Positions 1 to 8,439 of a stretch of 16,615 bases of DNA are shown in pieces (position 1 is the stretch's first letter; every line of letters starts with the position of its first letter). Origin of the DNA: Rhizopus sp. PT2906 (taxonomy: Eukaryota; Mucoromycota; Mucoromycetes; Mucorales; Rhizopodaceae); assembly GCA_025529335.1 (NCBI GenBank), contig JAMYHX010000696.1, positions 1 through 16,615 of the forward strand, given 5' to 3'. The notes below the pieces were generated by a model, which was given only the letters and a program-made list of their open reading frames with translations, was not told where the DNA came from and searched no databases. Position numbers and translations under genes: made by a program.

Positions 1-15
1 GTTGAATATGGTCGC

Positions 16-606
16 ATGGACCAGATTCTATATTACTATTTTATATCACATATTCCAATTACCTTATTATTTGACTTGCAAGCCATCTATCCTAAAACTT
101 GGGTTCCTCAACTTCTCCTTGACACAAACACTCGTTATGTAGCCATATTAAATGACCCATTTATGAACGCTACTCTCAACACACACTTGTATTGGTTTAA
201 ATCCTTTGTTTTCTGTGAAGCATTCTTACAGCTTCCGTTCTTTTTTATAGCCATTTATGGAATATCTCATAGTAACTATTTCTTCTTTTATGTGTCATTA
301 TTATTAATATTTGTATTTTAAAGGAAAGCTTTGGGTTCGTCTTCCACTGATCAGTAAGTTTTAATTTGTAAAATACTTGACACCTATTTTAAACTAACCA
401 TAACATCATCAGTTTATGGTGCACATGTATCAACTACAGTCATTCCTTGTCTTGCAGAAATTATACTTGGGTCATCATTGACGCGTTTCCAGCTGTTTGG
501 GTTGCTTTGTCTTTATCTACCCTACTTCTTTATTCCTCTGCTTGGTGCTATAGACTCTTTTATGATGATTTCCAAGATTTACTGTCCTCCTGACGCCAGT
601 TTGTAG
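16..606 (+). CDS. EXPERA-domain membrane protein, TMEM97/sigma-2 receptor-like
   Basis: Three exons, 16-271, 324-353 and 413-606, give 159 aa (human TMEM97 is 176). Both introns (52 and 59 nt) are GT-AG; the second has an actaac branch-like site. Seen in the protein: an N-terminal helix with SHIPITLLFDLQAIYP, then ILNDPFM, WFKSFVFCEAFLQLPFF, and spliced KLWVRLPLIYG, all typical of the EXPERA/TMEM97 family; four hydrophobic segments. Asp20, Asp47 and Glu68 match acidic pocket positions of that family. Known family role: ER or endolysosomal sterol-related binding and trafficking; the exact role here is inference. The start is the first Met in frame, but the frame is open to the window edge, so a few upstream residues or an upstream exon cannot be excluded. 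A poly(A) signal AATAAA lies at 692-697. Confidence 0.88.
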
Positions 607-1320
607 TCTTTATACAAATATAAAGAAATGCATATCTTTTAACAAAGAGAAAGTCAATAGACATCACCTACCTAATCACTTGTAAAAAAGCAATAAACTT
701 TCAAAGAGAGGTTTTGGCCAAGTGTTTGCTTTTTTTTTTTCTGAATGATATGTACGTCCTTTCGTTTCTTTCTATTTAAAGCTTTGAATAAAAAAGCGCG
801 GCTCAGAGCTAACGCCACATCTAGAATCGAAATAGAGGGCAATCAAACCGTATTCATCCCGCTTACAGTGCTTCCACTCTCATTTTACCGTTTTTTGAAA
901 ACTCTGCCCATTTTTTTGACGTTAAATTGACCAAAAAATGAGACTAATTTGGCCAAGTGAGTAACATAACTGGTTATTTTATTCAGATGTATAAATGGTT
1001 TGTTTTGTATGATTATATAAGATTTAACCTTACCATGGACAATAATATTTGCCCTCTTTTTTTAGGTGAACACTACATGCACCAGAAGATGCACTCAAAA
1101 ATGGGCCAATGCTACCTATGTTGTCACTTTACAACTTTACACTACCAAAGCTCTGCTTAACCTAAGACTGTCCAGTTCACTCTCTCTGATATAAAATGTG
1201 AATCACACCTGTTCTTGCATCTTTGTTGATCAACTGACAACATAAAATTAGAATATAAAAATAACTTTTCTTTGTTATCTCTCTCTTCTTCTTGAAAAAA
1301 ACCAATCCAAGACAGTAACT
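607..1320. other. Gene-poor interval with 12-bp direct repeat and possible small insertion
   Basis: After the EXPERA poly(A) site I see no gene I can support. The 12-mer TTTGGCCAAGTG occurs at 713-724 and again at 948-959, enclosing about 223 bp that is richer in GC than its surroundings and holds a 61-codon open frame (745-930) with no recognisable motif. A second short open frame, 957-1160, follows a run of Ts and is rich in His and Cys near its end, but has no clear family signature. From about 1240 the sequence becomes promoter-like (AT-rich, then a CT-rich tract near 1278-1294). Confidence 0.4.
713..959. repeat. 12-bp direct repeat flanking about 223 bp
   Basis: TTTGGCCAAGTG is repeated exactly at 713-724 and 948-959 in the same orientation. 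The core TTGGCCAA is itself palindromic. The arrangement could be a target-site duplication around a small non-autonomous element, but I see no convincing terminal inverted repeats, so chance or a transcription-factor site pair remains possible. Confidence 0.35.
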
Positions 1321-1722
1321 TCATAAAGTCATGTTTAGCGTGGCGCTACACATTGGAAAGTTTTGTTGGACTGCATCATAGGTAATAGATAAAATTAACG
1401 CCCGTAATATTAGTCTAATTTCTGGTGCATGTGGAGCTTCCCTTTGTTTAGACTGTTTAAAAATGAAACAGCTAATATGCAAGGAAAATTTGTCAGACTT
1501 CAAGCTCTCTACAAAGCATTGTAAGAAGTACAAGATCAATACAACCATAGCTACCATTCCTCTGCCTAAATGGTCAAGCATTGAGGATTTGATTGAGGCT
1601 GAATTCGCATCAGGAAGAGCCAAATCAACAAGCTCCCAATCCTGTTTCCTCGTGTCTTTGTAGACATCCACAGATTCAAACCTATGCCTCAAAAGTGGAA
1701 CGCTATCTGAAGATACCGTCTA
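1321..1722 (-). pseudogene. Unrecognised open frame, probable gene remnant (minus strand)
   Basis: The minus-strand frame is open for about 133 codons from the TAG at 1722-1720 down to the stop at 1321. Its composition is protein-like: a charged stretch VYKDTRKQDWELVDLALP, a hydrophobic segment MVAMVVLILYFLQCF, then HAPEIRLILRALILS. The usual start would be a TTG, and there is no upstream ATG before the stop, so it looks like an internal or C-terminal exon or a truncated copy. The plus strand over the same bases is also partly open but is Cys/Lys/Ser-rich, as expected of an antisense reading. Family not recognised. Confidence 0.3.
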
Positions 1723-2438
1723 TCAAGAAACAGTTTGAAGCGCTTTATAATGACAAATGCGACGAAGAGAAAATCGAAAAGAATAAACGAAGGCTCAGCC
1801 GACAAACACGTCTTATAAGCCAATCTAAAGTAATGCTGAAAGATCGAAATAGTCTTTTAGAACTTGAAGGATAATTGAGCAATACGGAATCGTATTCTGC
1901 GCCAAAATTAACATTGCTGCTTACAACGTCCTCTGCGAAAATTGAAATGAGAAATATTAAAGAAATAATATTCAATCACGCTAAAGAGCTTCATCACCTG
2001 TATCAATGGAGTGATGATTTATCAACTGAGCAATTGGAAGCAATGTCTAAAGGTCTATCTTGTATTCTAGATCTTGGTGAGCCAGAGAAAGAAGGCACTT
2101 TGAGATGTGTTTTTTCTGATGATTTGCGAACAAAATTAATTGTAAAATATACCAATCGCTTCAAAACTACGCCATCAGTCATTGATACATCCTTGATAGA
2201 TAAATGGAGCTACATCATCAATCTGTACAACCATCAAAACGGTGTTCACAAGAAAACATATTTGTGGGCTTGTCGGCTATATTCAATATTCAACACAATC
2301 AAGGTAAAACTTGTATATTCTAAGATAAGCAGGTCTAATGAAATTCATAGCGACTGGTTGAAAAAAAGGCTTCAATTCCATGAACACAAGAAGCAGCCAA
2401 TATCAATATTTGGAAATCATGGATATTTCTTATACTAA
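1593..2438 (+). pseudogene. Unrecognised coding remnant interrupted by one in-frame TAA
   Basis: One reading frame runs from 1593 to 2438 and is broken only by TAA at 1872-1874. The upstream part is basic and helical (KIEKNKRRLSRQTRLISQSK). The downstream part, 187 codons, has a mixed, globular-looking composition with ELHHLYQWSDDLSTEQLEAM and DKWSYIINLYNHQNG. No intron with plausible splice sites removes the TAA. The first about 100 bases overlap the opposite-strand frame and read less well, so genuine coding probably starts near 1690. I recognise no domain. A lineage-specific gene that decayed is the likeliest reading; an active gene starting after the stop has no nearby ATG (the first is at about 1947). 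Confidence 0.4.
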
Positions 2439-2891
2439 GGTAAGATGTCGTTTGATCATGAATAGAACTTTAAAGAAAAAGAAGATAATAAAAAAAAAAC
2501 TTCTTTCAAAAGCCATTTTGTTATAAATCATGTTAAAAAATGACGCCTATTATTGAACTGAGTGCTGCCAAAAAAAAAAAAAAAGCAGCAGACAATGAGA
2601 TATAATTTCCCCAAACTAGCCAAATACAAATAACGTATTGAATAACATCCCTGACACCACCAAGTCTTAGCTTACCATTTATAATGATTAGCTTATCTCC
2701 CTCTATCCATCCACATTAGCTTGTATGCTTTCCTCCTCCACCCCCATCATATTATACGCCCCCACTTTATAAAAGATTGTAGTGATGGTGATAAAAGTAG
2801 TCACAAAAACGGTCACTGCTCCTTTTTATATATTCAAATGGAAAAAAGAAAAAAAAAATACTTTTATACAAAAAAAAACATATTTAGATCA
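2439..2891. promoter_or_regulatory. AT-rich upstream region of RRS1
   Basis: No gene seen. It holds a 15-A run at 2570-2584 bounded by complementary TGCTGC (2563-2568) and GCAGCA (2585-2590), a pyrimidine-rich stretch around 2690-2750, a TATAAAA box at 2768-2774 about 120 nt before the RRS1 start, and further A-runs at 2843-2880. Confidence 0.4.
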
Positions 2892-3734
2892 ATGGATGTC
2901 ACAGAGATTTTAAGTGCTCATGAGGCCAAAGTGTAAGTGAAGAAATTGCTTATATTGAAAGAGTTGAGAACAGAGATATTGATCATCTTCATAGTCAATC
3001 AATAACTGTTGAAAAGCCTGTGCCTCTTGGTTACGATCTCAATCTGTTAAGTACCTTTGACATCAACCCTTTTGACGAAAAGAAGCTCAAGTAAGCATCA
3101 ACTAAAAGAATGTCTTTGATTATTTACTCATGTATTTCACAGGGATAAAAGCCAACTTGAGAGCTATTTAAAAGAATTAACCAGAGACAATACGCAATTG
3201 TTAATCAATGAACTCTTTAAACTTCCTGTGACAAGTTCAGACACAGGTGTGCTGGCTACCTTACCAGATAGAAAAACTGTGCTGCCCAGAGAGAAACCAC
3301 TTCCCAAAGACAAGCCACTTACCCGATGGGAGAAGTTTGCCAAGGCCAAGGGCATCACAAACAAGAAGAAGGAAAGAATGGTGTACAATGAAGAAACTGG
3401 AAAATACGAACCTCGTTGGGGTTATAAGGCCAAGAATAAGGATGAAGTTGCTGATGATTGGCTTATTCCTGTGCCTGATCATGCCGATCCTATGGAAGAT
3501 CAATATCAAAAGGTTCGTGAAGCTAAGAAGGCTCGTGTGGAAAAGAATAACAAGCGACAACGCCGAAATCAAGAAGAGTCTGCTGCTGCTGTCATAGCCG
3601 GAAAGAAGGATATCAAGGAGTTGAAGAAGACAGAGTTACAGGCTGCCATTGCTGCAGCAAAACAATCAACTGCCAGTTTAGGCAAATTTGATAAGGCAGT
3701 TAGTGTGAAGAAGCCCAAGAAGAAGAGTAAATAG
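2892..3734 (+). CDS. RRS1: Ribosome biogenesis regulatory protein RRS1
   Basis: Exons 2892-2932, 2995-3090 and 3143-3734 give 242 aa. Rrs1 acts in the nucleolus with Rpf2 to recruit 5S RNP (5S rRNA, uL18, uL5) to the pre-60S particle. Diagnostic stretches are SITVEKPVPLGYDLNLL, LTRDNTQLLINELFKLP, LPREKPLPKDKPLTRWEKFA, a WGYKAKN motif and the basic Lys-rich tail ending KKPKKKSK. Length fits (yeast 203, human 365 aa). Intron 2 (3091-3142) is clear. Intron 1 (2933-2994) uses gtaagt and tag and joins residues 14 and 15; the sequence inside it is open in the exon-2 frame, so the first exon is the less certain part. It is convergent with the PHD gene, with 117 bp between stops; AATAAA lies at 3808-3813. 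Confidence 0.93.
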
Positions 3735-3851
3735 ACAAACTGTGTAAATATAAGCTATGCTACCCTCATCTTTAAATTAAGCGTTGTCCCCTTATTTTTT
3801 ATATCATAATAAAGAGGCCATCTGTTCCCCTCTTCTTTTATCATTTTGGTT

Positions 3852-5174
3852 CTATGGTTTTAATGTTTTATTCAAATAAGTAACCGCTTCTTCTTCTCTT
3901 TTTCTTTTTGCTGAAGGCGGCGGTGGCATCTGAGGAATAGGCAAGTTCTTTGCTCGACAACATGCTCGACAGTACCAAGGATCAATATCCTTTTCATAGT
4001 TTTGAATAGGAGGATCCTCACATAGCTGATGAACTCCATTTTCGCAAGATTCACAGATAAATATATCATTAACGTCGTTTACAATGTCTTCAATACCACA
4101 GTGTATGCATATTGCATTCTCTTCCTGTGCAGAGTCTGCATAGGCATAATCCTCATCAAACGAAAAGTCTTCCCAAGTGATTTGCTGGTCATTATTCTCT
4201 GGCGCTGTCTGTTGATTATCATGTTCTGTCTCATCTTGCAGAGGCATCGTTAATACGTCTTGATTGCCATAAAATAAGTAAACAGGTCTATAGTCTTTTG
4301 AAAATTCGCTTTGTGTTAACGCTCCTGTTGTCTCTGTGCCTTGGATATCTGCTAATGCTTGTTCACAGGTAATCTACTCTGTGTGTGTAAATAAACAGAA
4401 TTATTAGATGATTTGGCTGTTTCTTACCCTCTTTTCTTCATCTGAACCTAATATTCGCCATGATGTACCTTCAGGCGATTCTATATAATCTCTAAGGTAC
4501 AAGCACCACGAGGTTCCATCGTACCGCACCAGGAGAGCACCCATTAGATTATATTCTGCACTGTCTACACTGACACTCTCTTTCTCAAACTCAGTCATGT
4601 CTCGTTCAAACTGTTCGAGTCGTAAGTTGAGCAACTGTTGCAAGACAACGCACTCAGGTGTGTTGTGTGTTTCTTTGAAATAATCTTTGGTATCTTGTAA
4701 TAGTTTATCGATAGGAATGAATTGACCATTGTAGTTATAACTGCACTTGCTGTTGAATAATCCTGCTTTGCCCTGTATTAAAAGTTGCACGTCTTTTCTT
4801 GCCTTTGTTGAAAGAAAAGAAGATGTCAATGCTCAAGGCGTGTTTATTCTTTTTATTTTTTTTTTCTTTACTGCTTCTGAATCAAGAAGGAATCTTAGTC
4901 CAGTAAGTTGATGTGATTTCTTCTGAATGGCCATTTCCCAGTCTCTCTCATTCCGTACTTCATAATATTCCCAACGTCTCTGCTTGCTGTTATTACTGGC
5001 CATTTGACAATGATTTAAAAATCCGTTTAGATCAGCTGTGTGTCCATACTTGTGCAGTCCAGCTGCAATGAGGGCTAGTAAGTCTAATTGCTCATCATGT
5101 GGAATAGTATGTAACTGTAAAAGAATGCGTGCAAGTAATGTCACAGGAATGGTTCGAATCTGGAGACCGTCCAT
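3852..5174 (-). CDS. PHD-finger protein with RSF1/WHIM-like N-terminal region
   Basis: Minus-strand exons 5174-4872, 4802-4428 and 4373-3852 give 399 aa; all splices are phase 0. The C-terminal PHD finger is a complete C4HC3 set: Cys315, Cys318, Cys333, Cys336, His341, Cys344, Cys361, Cys364, with WYCRAC at the end. It is followed by Pro-rich IPQMPPPPSAKRKREEE, a likely nuclear signal. The N-terminal about 220 residues are helical, with a RRWEYYEVRNERDWE stretch and, at about 186-219, NLMGALLVRYDG then GTSWRIL, resembling the order of elements in RSF1-type ISWI accessory factors (WHIM motif region). That link is inference from pattern; PHD is certain. An acidic Asp/Glu/Gln-rich linker lies before the finger. 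Likely a nuclear reader of histone H3 tails. The second intron ends in a TAG acceptor at 4376-4374. Confidence 0.85.
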
Positions 5175-5425
5175 GATTGTTTAAAAAAGGGAAACGTGGA
5201 AACTATTTAAATAGCCTGCGTGGCTTAAAACACGCTCACTTGTCTGCGATAAACGACCATAGAATTAAACTTGCTCTTCCTTTGTCTTCCTTCTCCCACT
5301 TATTAATGTCTATATTCATAGCTAGAAAGAGATCATTTTTTGTTGGTAGACATATGCACCTATGTTTAGACACAACTATTTAGTTGTATTAAATGTATAA
5401 TAAACGTTATTATAGAATCCTCGTG
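5175..5425. promoter_or_regulatory. Divergent upstream region of the PHD gene
   Basis: No gene seen. AT-rich DNA upstream of the PHD gene, with a 68-codon open frame at 5177-5383 that lacks any motif and covers the expected promoter. AATAAA occurs at about 5398-5403. Confidence 0.3.
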
Positions 5426-6100
5426 ATGCCAAAGAGTGTTATTGGAACTCAAAGAAAGGCATCAAAATTCAATGAAAAAACGGGATATGAACTGATCAGT
5501 GTCCTGTAAGTTGATATCATCTTAAAAACCATTACTTGATCCCAACTAAAGGGTCATAGCAAAATTATCATTGACCATTTATTCGATTTCAAGGTTGAAA
5601 AAGAAGAAACGAAAATGATAAATCTAATACTGATATATTTTGAATTTTAGCATTATAGATTGAATACTACAGATATCATCAAACAGACACTCAATGATAA
5701 AGAAAAGCATGAAGCAAAAGGCTCTAGAAGAAATTGATCAGATGAAGTGACACCTTCCCTCAAAGCAAAGCTGGTTCCAACTTGGAGGTATGAAGCTAAA
5801 AAATGAAAATTGAATGAATCTTTATTATTATCATTCAAAGAATAATAAACATAATGTATTTTGCATAAAATTACTGGCAAGGCCAGATGATGCTAAAGTG
5901 TTGATCAAGCTAATACACGCGATCTTTATAAAAGTGAAAGAACTATGCTACTAAATTATCATTTAAGCGCTGAAATTGCATCCACTCACGCAATTTTCAT
6001 TAGTGAAGGCAGTTCTATAAAGCTATCAAGCCCATATGTTCCACCTTTTGAACACATGATATCTCGAATCACCATTTTGGATGCTTCCTCAAGGACTTAA
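5426..6100 (+). pseudogene. Broken multi-exon gene of unknown family
   Basis: Four exon-like blocks follow each other with good splice signals. Block A, 5426-5505, starts ATG (MPKSVIGTQRKASKFNEKTG) and ends at gtaagt. Block B, 5552-5593, lies between a ctaaag acceptor and gttgaa. Block C, 5651-5787, follows gaattttag and ends at gtatga. Block D, 5899-6100, follows gctaaag and reads to TAA (STHAIFISEGSSIKLSSPY). B, C and D join in phase, but C holds an in-frame TGA at about 5735, and A joins B out of frame. The protein-like composition and phase agreement argue for a formerly functional gene of roughly 150 aa. I do not recognise the family. Without RNA data a different splicing pattern cannot be excluded. 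Confidence 0.45.
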
Positions 6101-6219
6101 TACAGAGCTCATTTTTTTCTGTGGTTGTAAATTCGGACATTGAAATCATGAGACTGTATCTCCGCATACGAGGTGATTTTTTTTCTCTTTTCTTCTTTAA
6201 TTATTTTTTGCTCTTCCTC

Positions 6220-7698
6220 ATGTCAGAAACTACGCCAGAAGCATCAGATCCATCAACACAAATAACAAGCGAAACCAACAGTTCCAACACAACGCCCAAA
6301 CCAGAAAAATCTAATCTGGACTTGGAACAAGCAGCCATGGTTCAAAAGTTTTTAGCTGCGCCAGTGAATTGTAAATTATTTGTAGAAAAGATCACAACTG
6401 TCAACGGCAAAGAAGACTCTGAGTTTCGTCGGGCTGAAGTTCTTTCGTCTCGAGACACACCAGGCAATGGATTAGAATATTATGTACATTATGTCGAATT
6501 CAATAAGCGTCTAGACGAATGGGTGCCGATCAAACGTTTAGATCTAACAAGACCTATTGAATTTCCTGTAAAAAAGAATCTTAAGCTTGATGGTCAAAAG
6601 AAAGGCAGAGGAAGTAATCAGGGAACACCTCCTCCTGGCGCTTCAGGAAGAAAGAATAGGAAAAAGTTGGAAGAACAAGTCGATCAGGTTGTGCTAGGTA
6701 ATGAGGACGAACATGGTCAGACAGTAGAAATGGAACTGGATGAAGAAGAAGAAGAAGAAAAGAATACGTTCTCAAAAGAAAACGAGATTGAAAAGTTGCG
6801 TACAGGAGGTTCAATGACACAGAGCGTAGCAGAAATTGCTCGAGTGAAAAACTTGAACAAGATACAGATTGGAAAGCATGAAGTCGAAACATGGTATTTC
6901 TCACCTTATCCAATTGAATATGCTTATTGCGACACACTCTATATTTGTGAATTCTGTCTAAGTTACTATGTATCTCATAAACAGCTTGTTCGACACAGAG
7001 CTCGATGTCAGCTGTATCATCCACCAGGCAACGAAATCTATCGAAATGATGAAATCTCATTCTTTGAAATTGATGGACGTAAACAAAAGACATGGTGTAG
7101 AAACTTGTGCCTACTCTCAAAACTATTTTTGGATCACAAGACACTGTACTATGACGTTGATCCCTTCTTATTTTACTGCATGACAGAAAGAGACGAGAAA
7201 GGATACCATCTTATCGGCTATTTTTCCAAAGAAAAGGAATCATCGGAAAATTACAATGTGGCATGTATTCTGACATTACCTCAATACCAGCGACTTGGTT
7301 ATGGTCGACTGCTGATCGCCTTTTCTTATGAACTATCAAAAGCAGAAGGAAGAACAGGTTCACCGGAGAAGCCATTGTCAGATTTAGGTTTATTGTCTTA
7401 TCGTGCATTTTGGACAGAAACTATTGTTGAATATTTACTAAAAGCAGAAGAGGAAGTGACGATTGAAGAAATTTCACAAAAGACATCAATTACCACACAG
7501 GACATTCTACATACTCTACAAAACATTGGTGCACTTAAATATTACCGTGGACAACATATCATTTGTTTAGGAGATAAAGTAGTCGAGCAGTGGAAGCGAA
7601 ATGATGAAAAGAAGAGAAAGAGAAAGCGAGTGATTGTACCAGAAAAGCTGGATTGGAAACCCCTTCATTTTACACCTTCACAATTACGGTTCCTATAA
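6220..7698 (+). CDS. ESA1: MYST-family histone acetyltransferase, Esa1/Tip60 type
   Basis: Intronless, 492 aa (yeast Esa1 445, human TIP60 513). It is the catalytic subunit of NuA4-type complexes that acetylate nucleosomal H4 and H2A. Order: low-complexity N-terminus; chromo/Tudor-knot domain about 47-112 with YYVHYVEFNKRLDEWVPIKR; a Lys-rich and Glu-rich linker (about 120-190); MYST zinc finger Cys243, Cys246, His259, Cys263; and the acetyl-CoA motif QYQRLGYGR at 355-363. Lys307 (autoacetylated position), Cys349 and Glu383 have the same spacing as Esa1 Lys262, Cys304 and Glu338, so the catalytic set is complete. The frame is open 33 codons further upstream, but only from a GTG through a Phe-rich stretch; ATG at 6220 gives the proper N-terminus. 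Poly(A) signals lie at 7759-7769. Confidence 0.96.
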   Translation: MSETTPEASDPSTQITSETNSSNTTPKPEKSNLDLEQAAMVQKFLAAPVNCKLFVEKITTVNGKEDSEFRRAEVLSSRDTPGNGLEYYVHYVEFNKRLDEWVPIKRLDLTRPIEFPVKKNLKLDGQKKGRGSNQGTPPPGASGRKNRKKLEEQVDQVVLGNEDEHGQTVEMELDEEEEEEKNTFSKENEIEKLRTGGSMTQSVAEIARVKNLNKIQIGKHEVETWYFSPYPIEYAYCDTLYICEFCLSYYVSHKQLVRHRARCQLYHPPGNEIYRNDEISFFEIDGRKQKTWCRNLCLLSKLFLDHKTLYYDVDPFLFYCMTERDEKGYHLIGYFSKEKESSENYNVACILTLPQYQRLGYGRLLIAFSYELSKAEGRTGSPEKPLSDLGLLSYRAFWTETIVEYLLKAEEEVTIEEISQKTSITTQDILHTLQNIGALKYYRGQHIICLGDKVVEQWKRNDEKKRKRKRVIVPEKLDWKPLHFTPSQLRFL

Positions 7699-7839
7699 TC
7701 TAACAAACATACCGCAGCCAACAATTATTTATTATGCATTTTTTTTTCTCTTTTTTAAAATAAAATAAACATTATAAAAAGAGTTGCCAACGAAATTGTC
7801 TGACGGGAAATATTGATTGGTGTGATAAAAAGAGCAGCA

Positions 7840-8135
7840 ATGACAAGTGCATATGTGATCATGTTACACCATCCTTATATCTGCAACAAAGGTCCAAAAA
7901 GAAAAGGGAAATATGATTGGTGCTTCGTCTTTGGATTATTGAATAAAGACGTATACCAATTATTCGGAGGTGAGGTATATAATTATAATATTATAAATGA
8001 ATATTAGCTGAGTGTTCAGTAGAAGCTTTTGTTCAATTGTGCAATTTTGATAAAAGATAAAAGATATCGGCCTTCGAACCTAAATCGCTGGATAAAAAAT
8101 TCAATATCTTTTATGTAATTGGAAAAGAAAAATAG
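7840..8135 (+). pseudogene. Short coding remnant with an in-frame stop, unknown family
   Basis: An ATG at 7840 opens a protein-like frame (GPKRKGKYDWCFVFGLLNKD) to 7969. A possible 38-nt intron (gtgagg to attag, 7970-8007) joins in phase to 8008 onward, giving AECSVEAFVQLCNFDKR before TAA at 8058-8060. The same frame then continues as ISAFEPKSLDKKFNIFYVI to TAG at 8133-8135. The TAA lies in a tandem GATAAAA GATAAAA GATA tract, where slippage may have created it. The intron is shorter than the others in this window, so the splice is uncertain. Family not recognised. It may be a fragment of a larger decayed gene. Confidence 0.35.
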
Positions 8136-8439
8136 TTTATCCAAAAAAAGGGAAAAGACAAACGAGAGAAGCAAATCATGCTTTGTGCGTCAATTTGATT
8201 GCGTAAAAAGTGTCAAATGTGGTTCCTTTTTGAATAAAATGAAACACAAGACACAAATTAGAAGTTTATCAAAGTAGAAAGTAGTATTCATTATCGGTCA
8301 AAGTGCACACAGTCACAGTCAATGTGGAAAGCACTTGAGTCAGCATTTTCTCCAAAAGGACAAAAACTAAACCCTTTCTTCCCCTTCCTTCTTTCTTTCT
8401 CTTTTCTTTTTATCAATTTGCTCTTTTTTTATTGTTACC
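8136..8439. promoter_or_regulatory. Upstream region of ANT1 with CT-rich tract
   Basis: No gene seen. AT-rich sequence ends in a long pyrimidine-rich stretch (about 8373-8430) directly before the ANT1 start, a pattern also seen before the Zds and ferritin genes here and probably marking the transcription start area. Confidence 0.4.

Noticed and set aside
957..1160. His/Cys-rich 67-codon open frame
   Set aside because: Spacing of Cys and His does not match a known finger, there is no splice or promoter support, and another frame in the same place is also open.
5150..5165. GGTTCGAATC resembling a tRNA B box
   Set aside because: It is inside the first exon of the PHD gene and has no A box or cloverleaf around it.
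6121..6219. N-terminal extension of ESA1 from a GTG start
   Set aside because: No ATG at the start of the extension, a Phe/Leu-rich reading typical of a T-rich leader, and the family N-terminus fits the ATG at 6220.
6581..7144. 187-codon minus-strand open frame
   Set aside because: Lies entirely within the well-supported ESA1 coding region on the other strand and has no motif.
1872..8060. Stop-codon reassignment as the reason for in-frame TAA and TGA codons in the remnants
   Set aside because: The conserved genes here end at TAA, TAG and TGA and contain no internal stops, so the standard code applies.
8060..8100. TTCGAACC resembling a tRNA B box on the minus strand
   Set aside because: Only a partial B-box match and no acceptor stem or A box at the right distance.
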